Source: Flintibacter faecis
GTDB taxonomy: Bacteria > Bacillota > Clostridia > Oscillospirales > Oscillospiraceae
Direction: 5' to 3'
Length of the DNA: 64,000 nucleotides
Assembly: GCF_014287875.1 (NCBI RefSeq)
Contig: NZ_JACOPN010000005.1
Coordinates: 1 to 64,000 of the forward strand
The position numbers were made by a program, and so were the translations under genes. The notes below the pieces were generated by a model. The model worked only from the letters and a program-made list of their open reading frames with translations, was not told where the DNA came from and did no database searches. Position 1 is the first letter of the stretch. The number at the start of each line of letters is the position of its first letter. Shown here in pieces: positions 34,981 to 43,757 of the stretch.

Positions 34981-37221
34981 TTATTTCCCCGTGCTTCTGG
35001 CCACGTGGTAGACGCCCTGGATGTTGTTCAGCTTGTTGATGACGGCGCTGAGTTCGGCCTTGTCCTGCACCTCCACCACGATGTTCACGGCGGCGTGGCC
35101 GTCGGACATAGAGCGGGCGGACAGGGCGGTCACCTTCACCTTGGCGGCGGACAGGGCCATGGCCAGGTCGATGGTCAGGCCGTCCCGGTCCTTGGCGGAC
35201 AGCTCCAGGGCGGTCTTATAGTTGGGCAGCTTGCTGTTGACCCAGGAGACCTTCACCCAGCGGTCGGCCTCCTCGGGCTTGCGCTTGTCCGGGGCGGCGT
35301 TGGGGCAGTCGGCCCGGTGGACGGACACGCCATAGCCCCGGGTGATAAAGCCGATGACCGGGTCGCCGGGGACGGGGGTGCAGCACTTGGCGAACTTCAC
35401 CAGACAGTTGCCCAGCCCCTCCACGATGATGCCGGAGTCGGTGTGCTTGTTCGACCCGGTGAGGGCGGCCTCCTCCACCTGATTGCTCACGCCGGGGACG
35501 ATCACGCTCTCCGCCGTGGTCTTGGCAGCGGCGGCGGCCTTCTCCGCCTGAAGCCGGCCCAGGCGCAGCAGCTCGTCCTTGGCCCGGGCCACCGCCTTGG
35601 TGGCGGTGGTGCCGCCGTAGCCGATGGAGGCGTACAGCTCATCCAGGGTGCCGCAGCGCACCTTGCGCAGGATATGGGGCAGATTCTCCTCGGCAGTGAT
35701 GGCCGACAGGGCGATCTTCATGTGCTTCAGCTCGGCCTCGAAGGCGGCCCGTCCGGTGGCGATGTTCTCCTCCCGGCGCTCCTTCTTGAACCACTGGCGG
35801 ATCTTGTTTCTGGCCTCGTTGGACTTGCAGATCTTCAGCCAGTCCCGGCTGGGGCCCTTGGCGGCCTTGGAGGTCTGCACCTCTACAATGTCGCCGTTGT
35901 GCAGGGGATAGTCAAAGGGGACCATCCGCCCGTTCACCCGGGCTCCCACCATGCTGTTGCCCACGGCGGAGTGGATGTTATAGGCAAAGTCGATGGGGGT
36001 GGCCCCGGCGGGCAGGCTCTTCACGTCGCCGTTGGGGGTAAAGACGAACACCTCGTCGGCGAACATGTCCACCTTCAGGGTGCGGACGAACTCCTCCGCA
36101 TCGGTGTCCTGCTGGCTCTCCAGCAGCTTGCGCACCCACTCGAACTCGTGCTCGCTGCCCAGCTGCTTGTTGGCCAGGCCCTGCTTATACTTCCAGTGGG
36201 CGGCCACGCCGTATTCCGCCGTCTGGTGCATCTCCCAGGTGCGGATCTGCACCTCGAAGGGGATGCCCTCCCGGCCGATGACCGTGGTGTGGAGGGACTG
36301 GTACATGTTGGGCTTGGGCGTGCCGATATAGTCCTTAAAGCGGCCCAGCACCGGCTTGAACATGTCGTGGATGCAGCCCAGCACGTTATAGCAGCCGGGG
36401 ATGTCGTCCACGATGACCCGGAAGGCGTACAGGTCGAAGATCTCGTCCAGGGTCTTGTTCTGGGTGTACATCTTCCGATAGATGGAGTAGATGTGCTTTA
36501 CCCGGCCATAGACGGTGGCGTGGATGCCCTCCTGCCTCAGGCGCTGCTGGATCTTATGCTGGATGCCCGCCATAAACTCCTCGTGGGCGGAGGAGCGCTC
36601 GGCCAGCTCGTCCTCGATCTCTTTATAGCCCACCGGGTCCAGATAGCGCAGGGACAGGTCCTCCAGCTCCCACTTCAGCTTTTGCATACCTAAGCGGTGG
36701 GCGATGGGGGCGTAGATCTCCATGGTCTCCAGCGATTTCTCCCGCTGCTTTTTGGGGGACTGATACTCCATGGTGCGCATGTTGTGCAGCCGGTCGCAGA
36801 TCTTGATGAGGATGACCCGGATGTCCTGGGCCATGGCCATGAGCATCTTGCGCAGATTTTCCATCTGCTCCTCTTCTTTAGAGACATACTGCACCCGTGT
36901 CAGCTTGGTGACCCCCTCCACCAGGGCGGCCACAGGCTCGCCGAACTTTTTGGCGATGTCCAGGTGGCTGGTGGGGGTGTCCTCGATGCAGTCGTGGAGC
37001 AGAGCCGCAATGACGCTGTCCACGTCCAGCCCCAGGTCGGCCACGATCTCGGCCACGGCCAGGGGGTGGATGATATAGGGCTCGCCGCTTTTGCGCAGCT
37101 GGCCGTGGTGGGCCGTGTCGGCAAAGGTAAATGCCTCGAACAAACGCCTGGTGTCCAGGTTGGGCGTATACATGGCCACCTTATCTTCCAGGGCGTGATA
37201 CCGTTCCAAAATAGGGTCCAT
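34981..37221 (-). CDS. relA: Bifunctional (p)ppGpp synthase/hydrolase (Rel)
   Basis: This 746-aa Rel makes and degrades the alarmone (p)ppGpp. The HD hydrolase domain has [17 protein letters not shown] and LLHDCIEDT (His-Asp around 76-77), so hydrolase activity should be intact. The synthetase domain follows (about 235-350: [17 protein letters not shown] region, and the G-loop [20 protein letters not shown] in parts). Then come the TGS domain ([22 protein letters not shown]), a zinc-finger/helical region ([13 protein letters not shown]) and the C-terminal ACT domain. The start follows GAGGAGAGAGT. It sits between recJ and dtd. Confidence 0.97.
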   Translation of the reverse strand: MDPILERYHALEDKVAMYTPNLDTRRLFEAFTFADTAHHGQLRKSGEPYIIHPLAVAEIVADLGLDVDSVIAALLHDCIEDTPTSHLDIAKKFGEPVAALVEGVTKLTRVQYVSKEEEQMENLRKMLMAMAQDIRVILIKICDRLHNMRTMEYQSPKKQREKSLETMEIYAPIAHRLGMQKLKWELEDLSLRYLDPVGYKEIEDELAERSSAHEEFMAGIQHKIQQRLRQEGIHATVYGRVKHIYSIYRKMYTQNKTLDEIFDLYAFRVIVDDIPGCYNVLGCIHDMFKPVLGRFKDYIGTPKPNMYQSLHTTVIGREGIPFEVQIRTWEMHQTAEYGVAAHWKYKQGLANKQLGSEHEFEWVRKLLESQQDTDAEEFVRTLKVDMFADEVFVFTPNGDVKSLPAGATPIDFAYNIHSAVGNSMVGARVNGRMVPFDYPLHNGDIVEVQTSKAAKGPSRDWLKICKSNEARNKIRQWFKKERREENIATGRAAFEAELKHMKIALSAITAEENLPHILRKVRCGTLDELYASIGYGGTTATKAVARAKDELLRLGRLQAEKAAAAAKTTAESVIVPGVSNQVEEAALTGSNKHTDSGIIVEGLGNCLVKFAKCCTPVPGDPVIGFITRGYGVSVHRADCPNAAPDKRKPEEADRWVKVSWVNSKLPNYKTALELSAKDRDGLTIDLAMALSAAKVKVTALSARSMSDGHAAVNIVVEVQDKAELSAVINKLNNIQGVYHVARSTGK

Positions 37222-37265
37222 ACTCTCTCCTCTCGCTGCGCCGGAAAAACGCGCTCCCCTTCGCC

Positions 37266-39329
37266 TTACAGGCGGTCCTCCGCTGCCCGGCGCAGGCGCA
37301 GCAGCAGGGCAGAGGACTCTAAGTCCACCTTGTGCTCCAGCCGGTGGAGCACCACCCGTACCCGGTCTGTCTGCCGGTCCAGGTCGATGAGGCCCCGCTC
37401 CTCCAGCACCTCCAGACACACCAGGGTGCGCACCGGGGCCTCTCTCCGGCCGGATGCCCGTCCGGCCCCCCGGGCGATGTGGGGCAGGCTGTCCTCCATG
37501 GTCAGGGCGCTGCCGCAGCGCCGTTCCAGCCAGCGCCACAGGCCCACAAACTCCGCCCGCTGGGGCAGCAGCAGCTCGGCCTCCCCCGGGGAGAGGGTCT
37601 CCCCCCGGGCAAACTTTTCATACACGTCCCGCTCCAGCTGGGCCCGGCTGGGAGCGGGGCGCAGGTCCATCACCTGCAGCTGCACCGAGCGCAGCCCCCG
37701 AAACTCGTTGATCTGGGGGCAGAAGGCCACGTCCAGCCGGCTGCCCGGCTCCAAATCCAGGCCGGAGCCGTCGTTGGAAAACCAGATGGCATCCAAAGGC
37801 ACCCCCCGGGACTCCAGCCGCAGCTTTAAGTGCCGCCCCCGGCCCACCGCCGCGGCGCTGACCACCTGGGCCCCCGGCAGCACCAGCACAGGGCGGGGGT
37901 TGCCTGCCCCCCAGGGCTCCAGCAGGTCCAGGTCCTCCACCGCCTGGACGGTGAGCGCCTCTGGCTGCACAGCGGCATCCGCCTCCAGGCAGCTGGCGGT
38001 CTGCTTGGGGGCGGCCTCCACCGCCTGGCACAGGGCGCGTGAAAGGGCGGGGATGTTCTCCTCCCGCACGGTAAAGCCCGCCGCCATGGCGTGGCCGCCA
38101 AAGCTCTCCAGCAGGGGGGCGCAGCTCTGCAGCAGCTGGAACAGGTTCACGCCCCCCCAGGACCGGCAGGAGCCCTTGCCCATGCCCTGATCCAGGCAGA
38201 TCATGAAGGTGGGGCAGCCGAACTGCTCGGCCAGGCGGGAGGCCACGATGCCCACCACCCCCTGGTGCCACTGCTCATCCGCCAATACGATGGCCCCGGA
38301 CTGGGGCTGCTGCGTCAGGCGCTGGACGCACTGCTGGAAGATGTCCCCCTCGATGGCCTGGCGCTCCCGGTTTAAGTCGCACAGGGTCCGGGCCAGCTCC
38401 TCCGCCCGGTCCGGGTCGTGGGTCAGCAGCAGCTCCAGCGCCACCTCCGCCCGGCCCAGACGACCGGAGGCGTTGATCCGGGGGGCCAGGGCATAGCCCA
38501 CGGTGACGGAGGTCATGGGCCGCTCGACAAGGCCGGCGCATTCAATGAGCTTGGCAAAGCCCAGCCGCCGGGGCGGGTGCAGGTCGTCCAGCCCCTGGCG
38601 GACGATGGTGCGGTTCTCCCCCGTCATGGGCATCACGTCGGCCACCGTGCCCACGGCGGCCAGGTCCCGGTACCGCCGGAACACGTCTCCGGCTCTGTCC
38701 GGTCCCGCCACCGCCATGGCCAATTTCAGGGCCACGCCCACCCCGGCCAGGCCCTTGAAGGGGTAGGGGCAGTCGGGCCGGTGGGGGTCCACCACTGCCG
38801 CTGCCCGGGGCAGGCGGTCTTTACAGGCGTGGTGGTCGGTGATGACCAGGTCCACCCCCAGCTCCCGGGCATAGTCGGCCTCGTCCAGAGCGGTGATGCC
38901 GCAGTCCACCGTGATGATAAGCCCCACCCCCTGGCGGGCCTGGGCGGCCACGGCCTCCCGGTTCAGGCCATAGCCCTCCTCCAGCCGCCCGGGGATATAG
39001 GGCTGCACATTGGCCCCCAGGTCCAGCAGAAACTGGGTCAGCAGGCAGGTGGAGGTGATGCCGTCCACGTCATAGTCGCCGTAGACGGTGATGCGCTCGC
39101 CGTTCTTCACTGCTTTTCGCACCCGTTCTGCAGCCCGGTCCATGTCCCGCATGAGCATGGGGTCCAACAGGGGCTCGGCCTGGGGGGAGAGGAGCCGCCG
39201 GGCATCCTCCGGGTCCGTCACCCCCCGGGCGGACAGCACCGCCGCCAGCAGGGGGGACAGGCCGCTCTCCTCCAGGGTCCGCCGCCCGTCGGGGCAGGGG
39301 GGAGCCACGCTCCACGCCTTGAATTTCAC
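37266..39329 (-). CDS. recJ: Single-stranded-DNA-specific exonuclease RecJ
   Basis: This 687-aa DHH-superfamily 5'-to-3' exonuclease acts in recombination and repair. The DHH motifs are clear: VYGDYDVDGITSTCLL (about 80), IITVDCGI, and ITDHHACKDRLP. DHHA1 has SFGGHAMAAGFTV. An OB-type domain follows, then a ~130-aa C-terminal helical extension (LSPGEAELLLPQRAEFVGLWRW..) usual for Firmicute RecJ. I choose the GTG at 39329, which has AAAGGGGGG eight bases upstream; the frame continues upstream without an RBS. It is the first gene of the recJ-relA-dtd unit, with an extended -10 promoter upstream. Confidence 0.96.
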   Translation of the reverse strand: MKFKAWSVAPPCPDGRRTLEESGLSPLLAAVLSARGVTDPEDARRLLSPQAEPLLDPMLMRDMDRAAERVRKAVKNGERITVYGDYDVDGITSTCLLTQFLLDLGANVQPYIPGRLEEGYGLNREAVAAQARQGVGLIITVDCGITALDEADYARELGVDLVITDHHACKDRLPRAAAVVDPHRPDCPYPFKGLAGVGVALKLAMAVAGPDRAGDVFRRYRDLAAVGTVADVMPMTGENRTIVRQGLDDLHPPRRLGFAKLIECAGLVERPMTSVTVGYALAPRINASGRLGRAEVALELLLTHDPDRAEELARTLCDLNRERQAIEGDIFQQCVQRLTQQPQSGAIVLADEQWHQGVVGIVASRLAEQFGCPTFMICLDQGMGKGSCRSWGGVNLFQLLQSCAPLLESFGGHAMAAGFTVREENIPALSRALCQAVEAAPKQTASCLEADAAVQPEALTVQAVEDLDLLEPWGAGNPRPVLVLPGAQVVSAAAVGRGRHLKLRLESRGVPLDAIWFSNDGSGLDLEPGSRLDVAFCPQINEFRGLRSVQLQVMDLRPAPSRAQLERDVYEKFARGETLSPGEAELLLPQRAEFVGLWRWLERRCGSALTMEDSLPHIARGAGRASGRREAPVRTLVCLEVLEERGLIDLDRQTDRVRVVLHRLEHKVDLESSALLLRLRRAAEDRL

Positions 39330-39395
39330 ATGCCTCGCCCCCCTTTCTGCCCCGCCGCCCATTCCCGGGCGGTCTTCGGGTATTTTAACTTATCC

Positions 39396-39425
39396 ATTAT
39401 AGCATATTTCCCACAATTTCATCAA
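39396..39425 (-). promoter_or_regulatory. recJ operon promoter (extended -10)
   Basis: On the minus strand: TTGATG (39425-39420), an 18-nt spacer, then TGCTATAAT, i.e. TATAAT at 39401-39396 with a TGn extension. Confidence 0.8.
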
Positions 39426-39467
39426 GCTAAAATCCGGCCAAACCCATTCGATGGCCCGGAAAAGCAC

Positions 39468-39509
39468 AGGACCGCCGCCCGGACTTGATTGCCCGGGCGG
39501 CGGTCCTGC
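39468..39509 (-). terminator. GC-rich terminator-like hairpin after the flavodoxin gene
   Basis: AGGACCGCCGCCCGG pairs with CCGGGCGGCGGTCCT around an 11-12 nt loop. On the minus strand it is followed by GTGCTTTTCC, a weak T-tract. Confidence 0.65.
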
Positions 39510-39581
39510 TGGAACGATGATCTCATATGCAGCGCAAGCGGAGGATGGTCCGCTTTTTTGAGGAAGGAGAGGGGAGAGGGC

Positions 39582-40013
39582 TCAGAACCCGGCGAAACCG
39601 GCGCCGAACTGGCGGCACTGCTCCAGGCCGTCGTCGTCGGGGGTCTCGTTGATGATCAGGCCCTCGCCGTGATACAGGCTGGCGTTGGCGTCGTCCACCC
39701 GCTGCTGCCAATCCCGCATCCACTGGCCGTCGCCCCAGCCATAGGAGCCGAACAGGGCCACCTTCTTGCCGCCCAGGCGGCCCTCCAGCTGGGTGAAGAA
39801 GGGCTCGAACTCGCTCTCCTCCAGCACCTCAGCCCCCATGGCGGGGCAGCCCAGGGCCAGCTTGTCATACTCCAGGGCCTGGTCCACGGTGATCTCGCTC
39901 ACCTGCTTCACGTCCACCTCAGCTCCGGCGCTCTCAGCGCCTTCGGCGATGGCGTTGGCCATGGCCTCGGTGTTGCCGGACATGGACCAATAGATCACGG
40001 CGATCTTGCTCAT
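39582..40013 (-). CDS. Flavodoxin
   Basis: This 143-aa short-chain flavodoxin begins MSKIAVIYWSMSGNTEAMANAI, where SMSGNTEAM is the FMN phosphate loop. The stretches LGCPAMGAEVLEE (60s loop) and FGSYGWGDGQWMRDW (90s loop) carry the isoalloxazine-contacting residues. It is a small cytosolic electron carrier that replaces ferredoxin, often under iron limitation. AGGAGG lies upstream of its ATG. The neighbouring upstream gene on the same strand is a DUF3793 protein, and both follow two DtxR-like palindromes, consistent with iron control (inference). Confidence 0.95.
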   Translation of the reverse strand: MSKIAVIYWSMSGNTEAMANAIAEGAESAGAEVDVKQVSEITVDQALEYDKLALGCPAMGAEVLEESEFEPFFTQLEGRLGGKKVALFGSYGWGDGQWMRDWQQRVDDANASLYHGEGLIINETPDDDGLEQCRQFGAGFAGF

Positions 40014-40092
40014 AAGAAAAACCTCCTGCGATAAAAATTCACATGATAAATATTTGTAAGCGCCCAGTGGGCGGTCACAGCGGAATAAAGGA

Positions 40093-40662
40093 TCAGGACA
40101 CGGCGGGGAACACCCGGGAGAGGGGGATGCCCCGGTCCACTCGCTGGGTCAGGGCATCCCGGCAGCGGTGGAAGGCGGCAAAGCGCCGGGCGGCCTCCTC
40201 CACGTTGTCATATACCTTCCAGGGGCCGCACAGCTTGCAGTGGCGGCCGCCGTCCCGGAGAAAGCCCTCCACATCCCCCGGGGGATAGCCCAGGAACAGG
40301 CCGATCTCGTGAGGGAACTCCCCGCCCTGAAGTCGGCGGCGGAGATGGGCCAGCATGGCCTCGGTGTCCCGGCTTACCGGATAACCCGCCCTGTCCAGCA
40401 TCTCCCGCACTTTGGGTTGAGCCAGCCAGCAGTCCAGCCGGCGGGGCCGGAAGATCAGCAGCAGGGTCCGTCCCCGGCGGGCTCCCAGCACATACAGGCG
40501 GATGCCCCGGCTGGACAGCAGGTCGGCATAGTGGGAGAGCAGGTCGGCCCCCTCCCGGCCCTCCACCGTCCAGGTGAGCAGGTCGGCGGCCTTGATACCC
40601 GCCAGGGATGGGGCACAGTGCCAGGCCAGGGTCTGTTCAAACCGATAGTGAAGCGGGGACAT
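40093..40662 (-). CDS. DUF3793 family protein
   Basis: This 189-aa cytosolic protein of unknown function is recognisable as DUF3793 from the C-terminal pattern PHEIGLFLGYPPGDVEGFLRDGG followed by CKLCGPWKVYDNVEEA, and the N-terminal part FEQTLAWHCAPSLAGIKAADL. It has conserved Cys residues (CKLC) and many Arg/Trp. Family members in Clostridia are commonly found beside flavodoxin or ferrous-iron and haem genes. Here it shares a 79-nt gap and a strand with flavodoxin. RBS AGGAGG is just upstream, inside the region bounded by the operator palindrome. No enzymatic motif is evident. Confidence 0.88.
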   Translation of the reverse strand: MSPLHYRFEQTLAWHCAPSLAGIKAADLLTWTVEGREGADLLSHYADLLSSRGIRLYVLGARRGRTLLLIFRPRRLDCWLAQPKVREMLDRAGYPVSRDTEAMLAHLRRRLQGGEFPHEIGLFLGYPPGDVEGFLRDGGRHCKLCGPWKVYDNVEEAARRFAAFHRCRDALTQRVDRGIPLSRVFPAVS

Positions 40663-40679
40663 AGGGCGGCCTCCTTTAT

Positions 40680-40697
40680 AATTAGCATATGCTAACT
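40680..40697. promoter_or_regulatory. Operator palindrome 1 (DtxR/IdeR-like), DUF3793-flavodoxin
   Basis: AATTAG-CATATG-CTAACT, containing the perfect palindrome TTAGCATATGCTAA. It lies between the promoter region and the ribosome-binding site of the DUF3793 gene. It resembles the TTAG..CTAA half-sites of iron-responsive DtxR-family operators. Confidence 0.6.
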
Positions 40698-40736
40698 ATT
40701 ATGTTAAAAAGCAAGCGCTTTATGCGCCCATTCAAA

Positions 40737-40754
40737 AGTTAGTCATTGCTAACT
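40737..40754. promoter_or_regulatory. Operator palindrome 2 (DtxR/IdeR-like)
   Basis: AGTTAG-TCATTG-CTAACT, with the same 6+6+6 architecture as the site at 40680. Centres are 57 bp apart. Confidence 0.6.
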
Positions 40755-40854
40755 ACTGTACGAGGATACCACATCCACCCACAGCTGTCAAGAGAAAAAT
40801 AAAAAGTCAGCCCGGGGCGGGGCTGACCATGAAGTGCGAGATCGTTTATCGCCG

Positions 40855-41008
40855 TTACGTTCCAAAGCCTTCCCCTAGGGGAAGGTCAGCGTGTCAATAA
40901 ACCCGTTTCTGTCATTCCGAGGAGCGCAGCGACGTGGGAATCCGTTCTCCCGTCCCCCTTGCCTCCCCCTTTGGGGGAGGTGCCCCGAAGGGGCGGAGAG
41001 GGCAGTCC
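40855..41008. repeat. R1 half, R3 and R2-variant repeats
   Basis: A truncated R1 (AAAGCCTTCCCCTAGGGGAAGG) abuts CAGCGTGTCAATAAACCCG plus an R3 copy in the TCATTCCGAGG form (40886-40945), then a GCCTCCCCCTTTGGGGGAGG unit ending GGAGAGGGCA (40960-41005). The unit ends three bases before the signal peptidase stop codon. Confidence 0.8.
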
Positions 41009-41596
41009 TCACAGCACCCCCGCCTTATTCAGGGGCCACAGGGCCAGGACGGCCCGGCCCAGGACATAGCCCTCGTCCACGGGACCCAGGCGCTCGTCCC
41101 GGCTGTCGGTGGAGCCGTTGCGGTTGTCGCCCATGAGGAACAGCTGGCCCTCCGGCACGTCCCAGTGGGTCTGGCTCATGGTGTAGCTGGCGGGGAAGTA
41201 CATGGTCTCTTTGATATAGGGCTCGTCCAGGGGGGAGCCGTCCACATACACCGTGCCGCTGGCATAGTCGATGTCCACCGACTGACCGCCCACGGCGATG
41301 ACCCGCTTGACGATGGCCCGGTCATCCAGAAACGTGGCCGTCTTCTTGTTCACGACCACAATGTCCCCCGCCTTGGGGTGATAGCCCAGGGACCAGACCA
41401 ACATCATCTCCCCGTCCTGCAGGGTGTTGGTCATGGACTCCCCATCCACCTGGGTCAGCCGGGCAAAGCAGTTGAACAGCAGCACCGCCGCCAGGATACA
41501 GCCCATGACCATCTGGAGCCAGTCGAATAGATCAGCTCCGGGGAGCTTCGGCTCCTCCGCTCCGTCCTGCCCGCAGGCGTTTATCTCTTCCGCCAA
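41009..41596 (-). CDS. lepB: Signal peptidase I
   Basis: This 195-aa type I signal peptidase cleaves exported preproteins. One N-terminal span (WLQMVMGCILAAVLLFNCF) is followed by the catalytic Ser-54 in VDGESMTNTLQDGE, the catalytic Lys-97 in DDRAIVKRVIAVGG, and the conserved box LMGDNRNGSTDSRD. It starts with TTG, placed by GAGGAGG eight bases upstream; frames extending further upstream have no start signal. A BlaR-like membrane protease gene lies 125 nt upstream on the same strand. Confidence 0.94.
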   Translation of the reverse strand: MAEEINACGQDGAEEPKLPGADLFDWLQMVMGCILAAVLLFNCFARLTQVDGESMTNTLQDGEMMLVWSLGYHPKAGDIVVVNKKTATFLDDRAIVKRVIAVGGQSVDIDYASGTVYVDGSPLDEPYIKETMYFPASYTMSQTHWDVPEGQLFLMGDNRNGSTDSRDERLGPVDEGYVLGRAVLALWPLNKAGVL

Positions 41597-41721
41597 AAAA
41601 AGGACCTCCTCGCCGAAAACCGGGCACGCCCGGCGCTTTTCAGAAATTGTCCTTATTATAAGCGCTGCCGGAAAAAATTGCAACGGGGGCGGCCGTTTTC
41701 CTCCGGCTGCCTGCGGCGCAA

Positions 41722-42762
41722 TCAGCCCGCCCAGCCCCCGGTAAAGAAAAACAGGATCAGCAGCACAGACAGCACCAGAGACAGGGGCTTTTTCCACTCC
41801 TTTTCCGGCTTCCAGGCGGCGGCCCGGCGGATGCGGATGGCGGCGTCGCACTCCCCAAAGGCGGACACGCTGCCCCACAGGTGCCGCCCGGCGGCAAGCT
41901 CGGTGAGCATCCGGGCGTACTCCCGCCGCCCCTCCGGCTCCAGCTGGTTCAGCACCGCCCGGTCGCAGGCCAGCTCCATGTCCCGGTTGGTCAGGCGATA
42001 GGCCGCCCAGTGCAGGGGGCTCCACCAGAACAGAGCCATGGAGATGGCATTGGCCATCTTCCACCAGGGGTGGCGCATTTTGATGTGTTCCCCCTCGTGG
42101 CGCAGTACCAGCCCCATCCGCTCCGGGGGCAGCTCCCGCTGCAGACAGATCACATACTGAACGCCGTCCCCCGCCCCCGTGTCGTGGCCCCGGCGGACAA
42201 AGCTGGTGGGCAGACCGTCACACAGCCGCACCGCCACCGTTTTGGGGTCCAGGCCAAACTCCGCCACGCTCTCCGGCGGCAGCCGCTCCCCCTGTTGGCC
42301 CAGGCATTTCAGGCGGCCCTCCGTCCGGGTGCTCCAGACCAGCACCGCCGCCACCATACCTAGCCACACAAGGCCGATGGCCATCATCTGCCCCTGGGAC
42401 AGCGGGCAGAAAATTTTCACCCCGCCGGGCAGGGCCAGGGTGTCCTGTGCCCCCTCCGTCCAGGGGGCGGGCAGGATGGCGGGGGTCTGGCTGGGCTCCT
42501 CCAGCCGCAGGCGCAGCAGTCCCCGGAAGGTCCAGGGCAGCACTTTCACTCGGCCATACAGGCACCAGATATAGGCGGTATAGCTGCAATACCACCCGAA
42601 GGACCACAGCCGCACCCGGTCCCGGGGCTCCAGCAGGGGGTTGGTCACGGGACGCAGCAGAATGATGATCCCAAAGGTCAGGGCGGTGATCACGCCCACG
42701 CTGAAATACATGTTGGCCACGTCATAAAACAGCATCAGGCACGTTTTCCAAGCAGCGTTCAC
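41722..42762 (-). CDS. BlaR1/MecR1-like M56 membrane metallopeptidase without a sensor domain
   Basis: This protein of about 346 aa has several N-terminal membrane spans and the M56 zinc motif HEGEHIKMRH (HExxH type) with a downstream Glu in NRDMELACDRAVL. These features define the protease core that cleaves the BlaI/MecI repressor. A last membrane span ends the chain (LVLSVLLILFFFTGGW), and the extracellular penicillin-binding sensor domain of true BlaR1 is missing, so the inducing signal is unknown. It follows the BlaI-like gene with a GTGA overlap or a few bases beyond. I use the GTG at 42762, five bases after GGGAGGGG; the GTG at 42768 is possible. Confidence 0.87.
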   Translation of the reverse strand: MNAAWKTCLMLFYDVANMYFSVGVITALTFGIIILLRPVTNPLLEPRDRVRLWSFGWYCSYTAYIWCLYGRVKVLPWTFRGLLRLRLEEPSQTPAILPAPWTEGAQDTLALPGGVKIFCPLSQGQMMAIGLVWLGMVAAVLVWSTRTEGRLKCLGQQGERLPPESVAEFGLDPKTVAVRLCDGLPTSFVRRGHDTGAGDGVQYVICLQRELPPERMGLVLRHEGEHIKMRHPWWKMANAISMALFWWSPLHWAAYRLTNRDMELACDRAVLNQLEPEGRREYARMLTELAAGRHLWGSVSAFGECDAAIRIRRAAAWKPEKEWKKPLSLVLSVLLILFFFTGGWAG

Positions 42763-42764
42763 AG

Positions 42765-43118
42765 TCACCCCTCCCATGTGGTCCGGTCGATCAGCTCCTT
42801 CAGTTCCTCCGCCTCCGCCGGGGTCAGTTTTCTGCCCCCAAAAAAGGCGGCCAGGAAGGGGGACAGCCCCCCGGCCCGGCGCTCCAGCTCCGCCCCCTCC
42901 GCCCGGATGACCGCCTCCCGGGTGAGCAGGGGGGTGACCACCGTGTCACGGTGGTCCACCGTCCCCTTGTTTTTCAGGCGGCGCAGGACGGTATAGGTGG
43001 TGCTCTTGTTCCACCCCAGCCGCTGGGCGCACAGCTCCACCAGCCGGGCGGAGTGGACCGCACCCGTCTGCCACAGGATCTCCATCAGCTTGTATTCCCC
43101 GTCAAATAGCTTTTCCAT
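42765..43118 (-). CDS. BlaI/MecI/CopY-family transcriptional repressor
   Basis: This 117-aa winged-helix repressor has the N-terminal domain with ILWQTGAVHSARLVELCAQRLGWNKSTTYTVLRRLKNKG, the family's recognition-helix region (KSTTYTVLRRL), followed by the dimerisation/cleavage helix region. BlaI repressors bind palindromic operators and are inactivated by BlaR1-type proteolysis; the putative protease gene is directly downstream. Two identical-plan operators and the promoter lie just upstream, indicating autorepression. No beta-lactamase or penicillin-binding protein gene is adjacent. The next gene on this strand after the protease is signal peptidase I. Confidence 0.92.
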   Translation of the reverse strand: MEKLFDGEYKLMEILWQTGAVHSARLVELCAQRLGWNKSTTYTVLRRLKNKGTVDHRDTVVTPLLTREAVIRAEGAELERRAGGLSPFLAAFFGGRKLTPAEAEELKELIDRTTWEG

Positions 43119-43144
43119 GGGACCGCCTCCTACCGCCTCCTTTA

Positions 43145-43160
43145 GTTTATTATGATAAAC
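43145..43160. promoter_or_regulatory. blaI-type operator 1
   Basis: GTTTA-TTATGA-TAAAC, a 16-bp palindrome downstream of the -10 of the repressor promoter. Confidence 0.75.
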
Positions 43161-43175
43161 CTATCTTCTGATTGT

Positions 43176-43204
43176 AGTTTATCAGAGTAAACCAGTTTTG
43201 TCAA
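43176..43204 (-). promoter_or_regulatory. blaI-type promoter with operator 2 across the -10
   Basis: On the minus strand: TTGACA (43204-43199), a 17-nt spacer, TAAACT (43181-43176). A second 16-bp palindrome GTTTA-TCAGAG-TAAAC (43177-43192) overlaps the -10. The two palindromes have the same outer bases and centres exactly 32 bp apart, three helical turns. Confidence 0.8.
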
Positions 43205-43442
43205 GCGCCTTCCACCGGGGGAAGGCTATGTTCGCCCGCACAATGCCTTCCCCTGAGGGAAGGTGGCACGGCGCAGCCGTGACGGATGAGGGGAAGGCCA
43301 TCGACATTTGAGCGCTCCCGACGGAGCGGCTATAGCCTTCGCCCCGCAGGGGAGAAGGTGGCATGGGCGAAGCCCATGACGGATGAGGGGGACCACGGGG
43401 GGACGGAATCCCTCAGTCACGGGCTGCGCCCGTGCCAGCTAG

Positions 43443-43493
43443 CCCTATCCCTTTTGTCCCTTCGGGACATTTCCCCTTGATAAGGGGAATCGG
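43443..43493 (-). repeat. R6 element, copy 3 (51 nt, inverted)
   Basis: The reverse complement runs CCGATTCCCC..GGGATAGGG, flanked by CTTTGACAAGG and GCTAGCTGGCACGG, the same junctions as copy 1. Confidence 0.9.
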
Positions 43494-43706
43494 CCTTTGA
43501 CAAGGGAGCCTGATGATGCGTAACAGCAGCCCCCCTTGTGAAAGGGGGGAGGGCCGCAAAGCGGCGGGGGGATTCCGGGCCGCTGGGGACAGCGGCCCCT
43601 ACGAAATCTATCGTAACCCGGCGTAGGGGCGGATGTCCCCATCCGCCCGTTCGATGGCCTCCGCACCCAACGAGACCCACCCTCATCCGGCCCTACGGGC
43701 CACCTT

Positions 43707-43757
43707 CCCTATCCCTTTTGTCCCTTCGGGACATTTCCCCTTGATAAGGGGAATCGG
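43707..43757 (-). repeat. R6 element, copy 4 (51 nt, inverted) inside R1
   Basis: It splits an inverted R1 (GCCACCTT | R6 | CCCCCTGGGAGGGGGAAGG). The junction bases match those of copy 2. Confidence 0.9.

Noticed and set aside
39536..39562. Intrinsic terminator GCGGA..TCCGC-TTTTTT on the plus strand
   Set aside because: No plus-strand gene ends upstream of it. The stem is only five base pairs, so I did not list it as a feature.
41722..43118. Beta-lactam resistance operon
   Set aside because: The BlaR-like protein lacks the penicillin-binding domain and no beta-lactamase or PBP gene is present.
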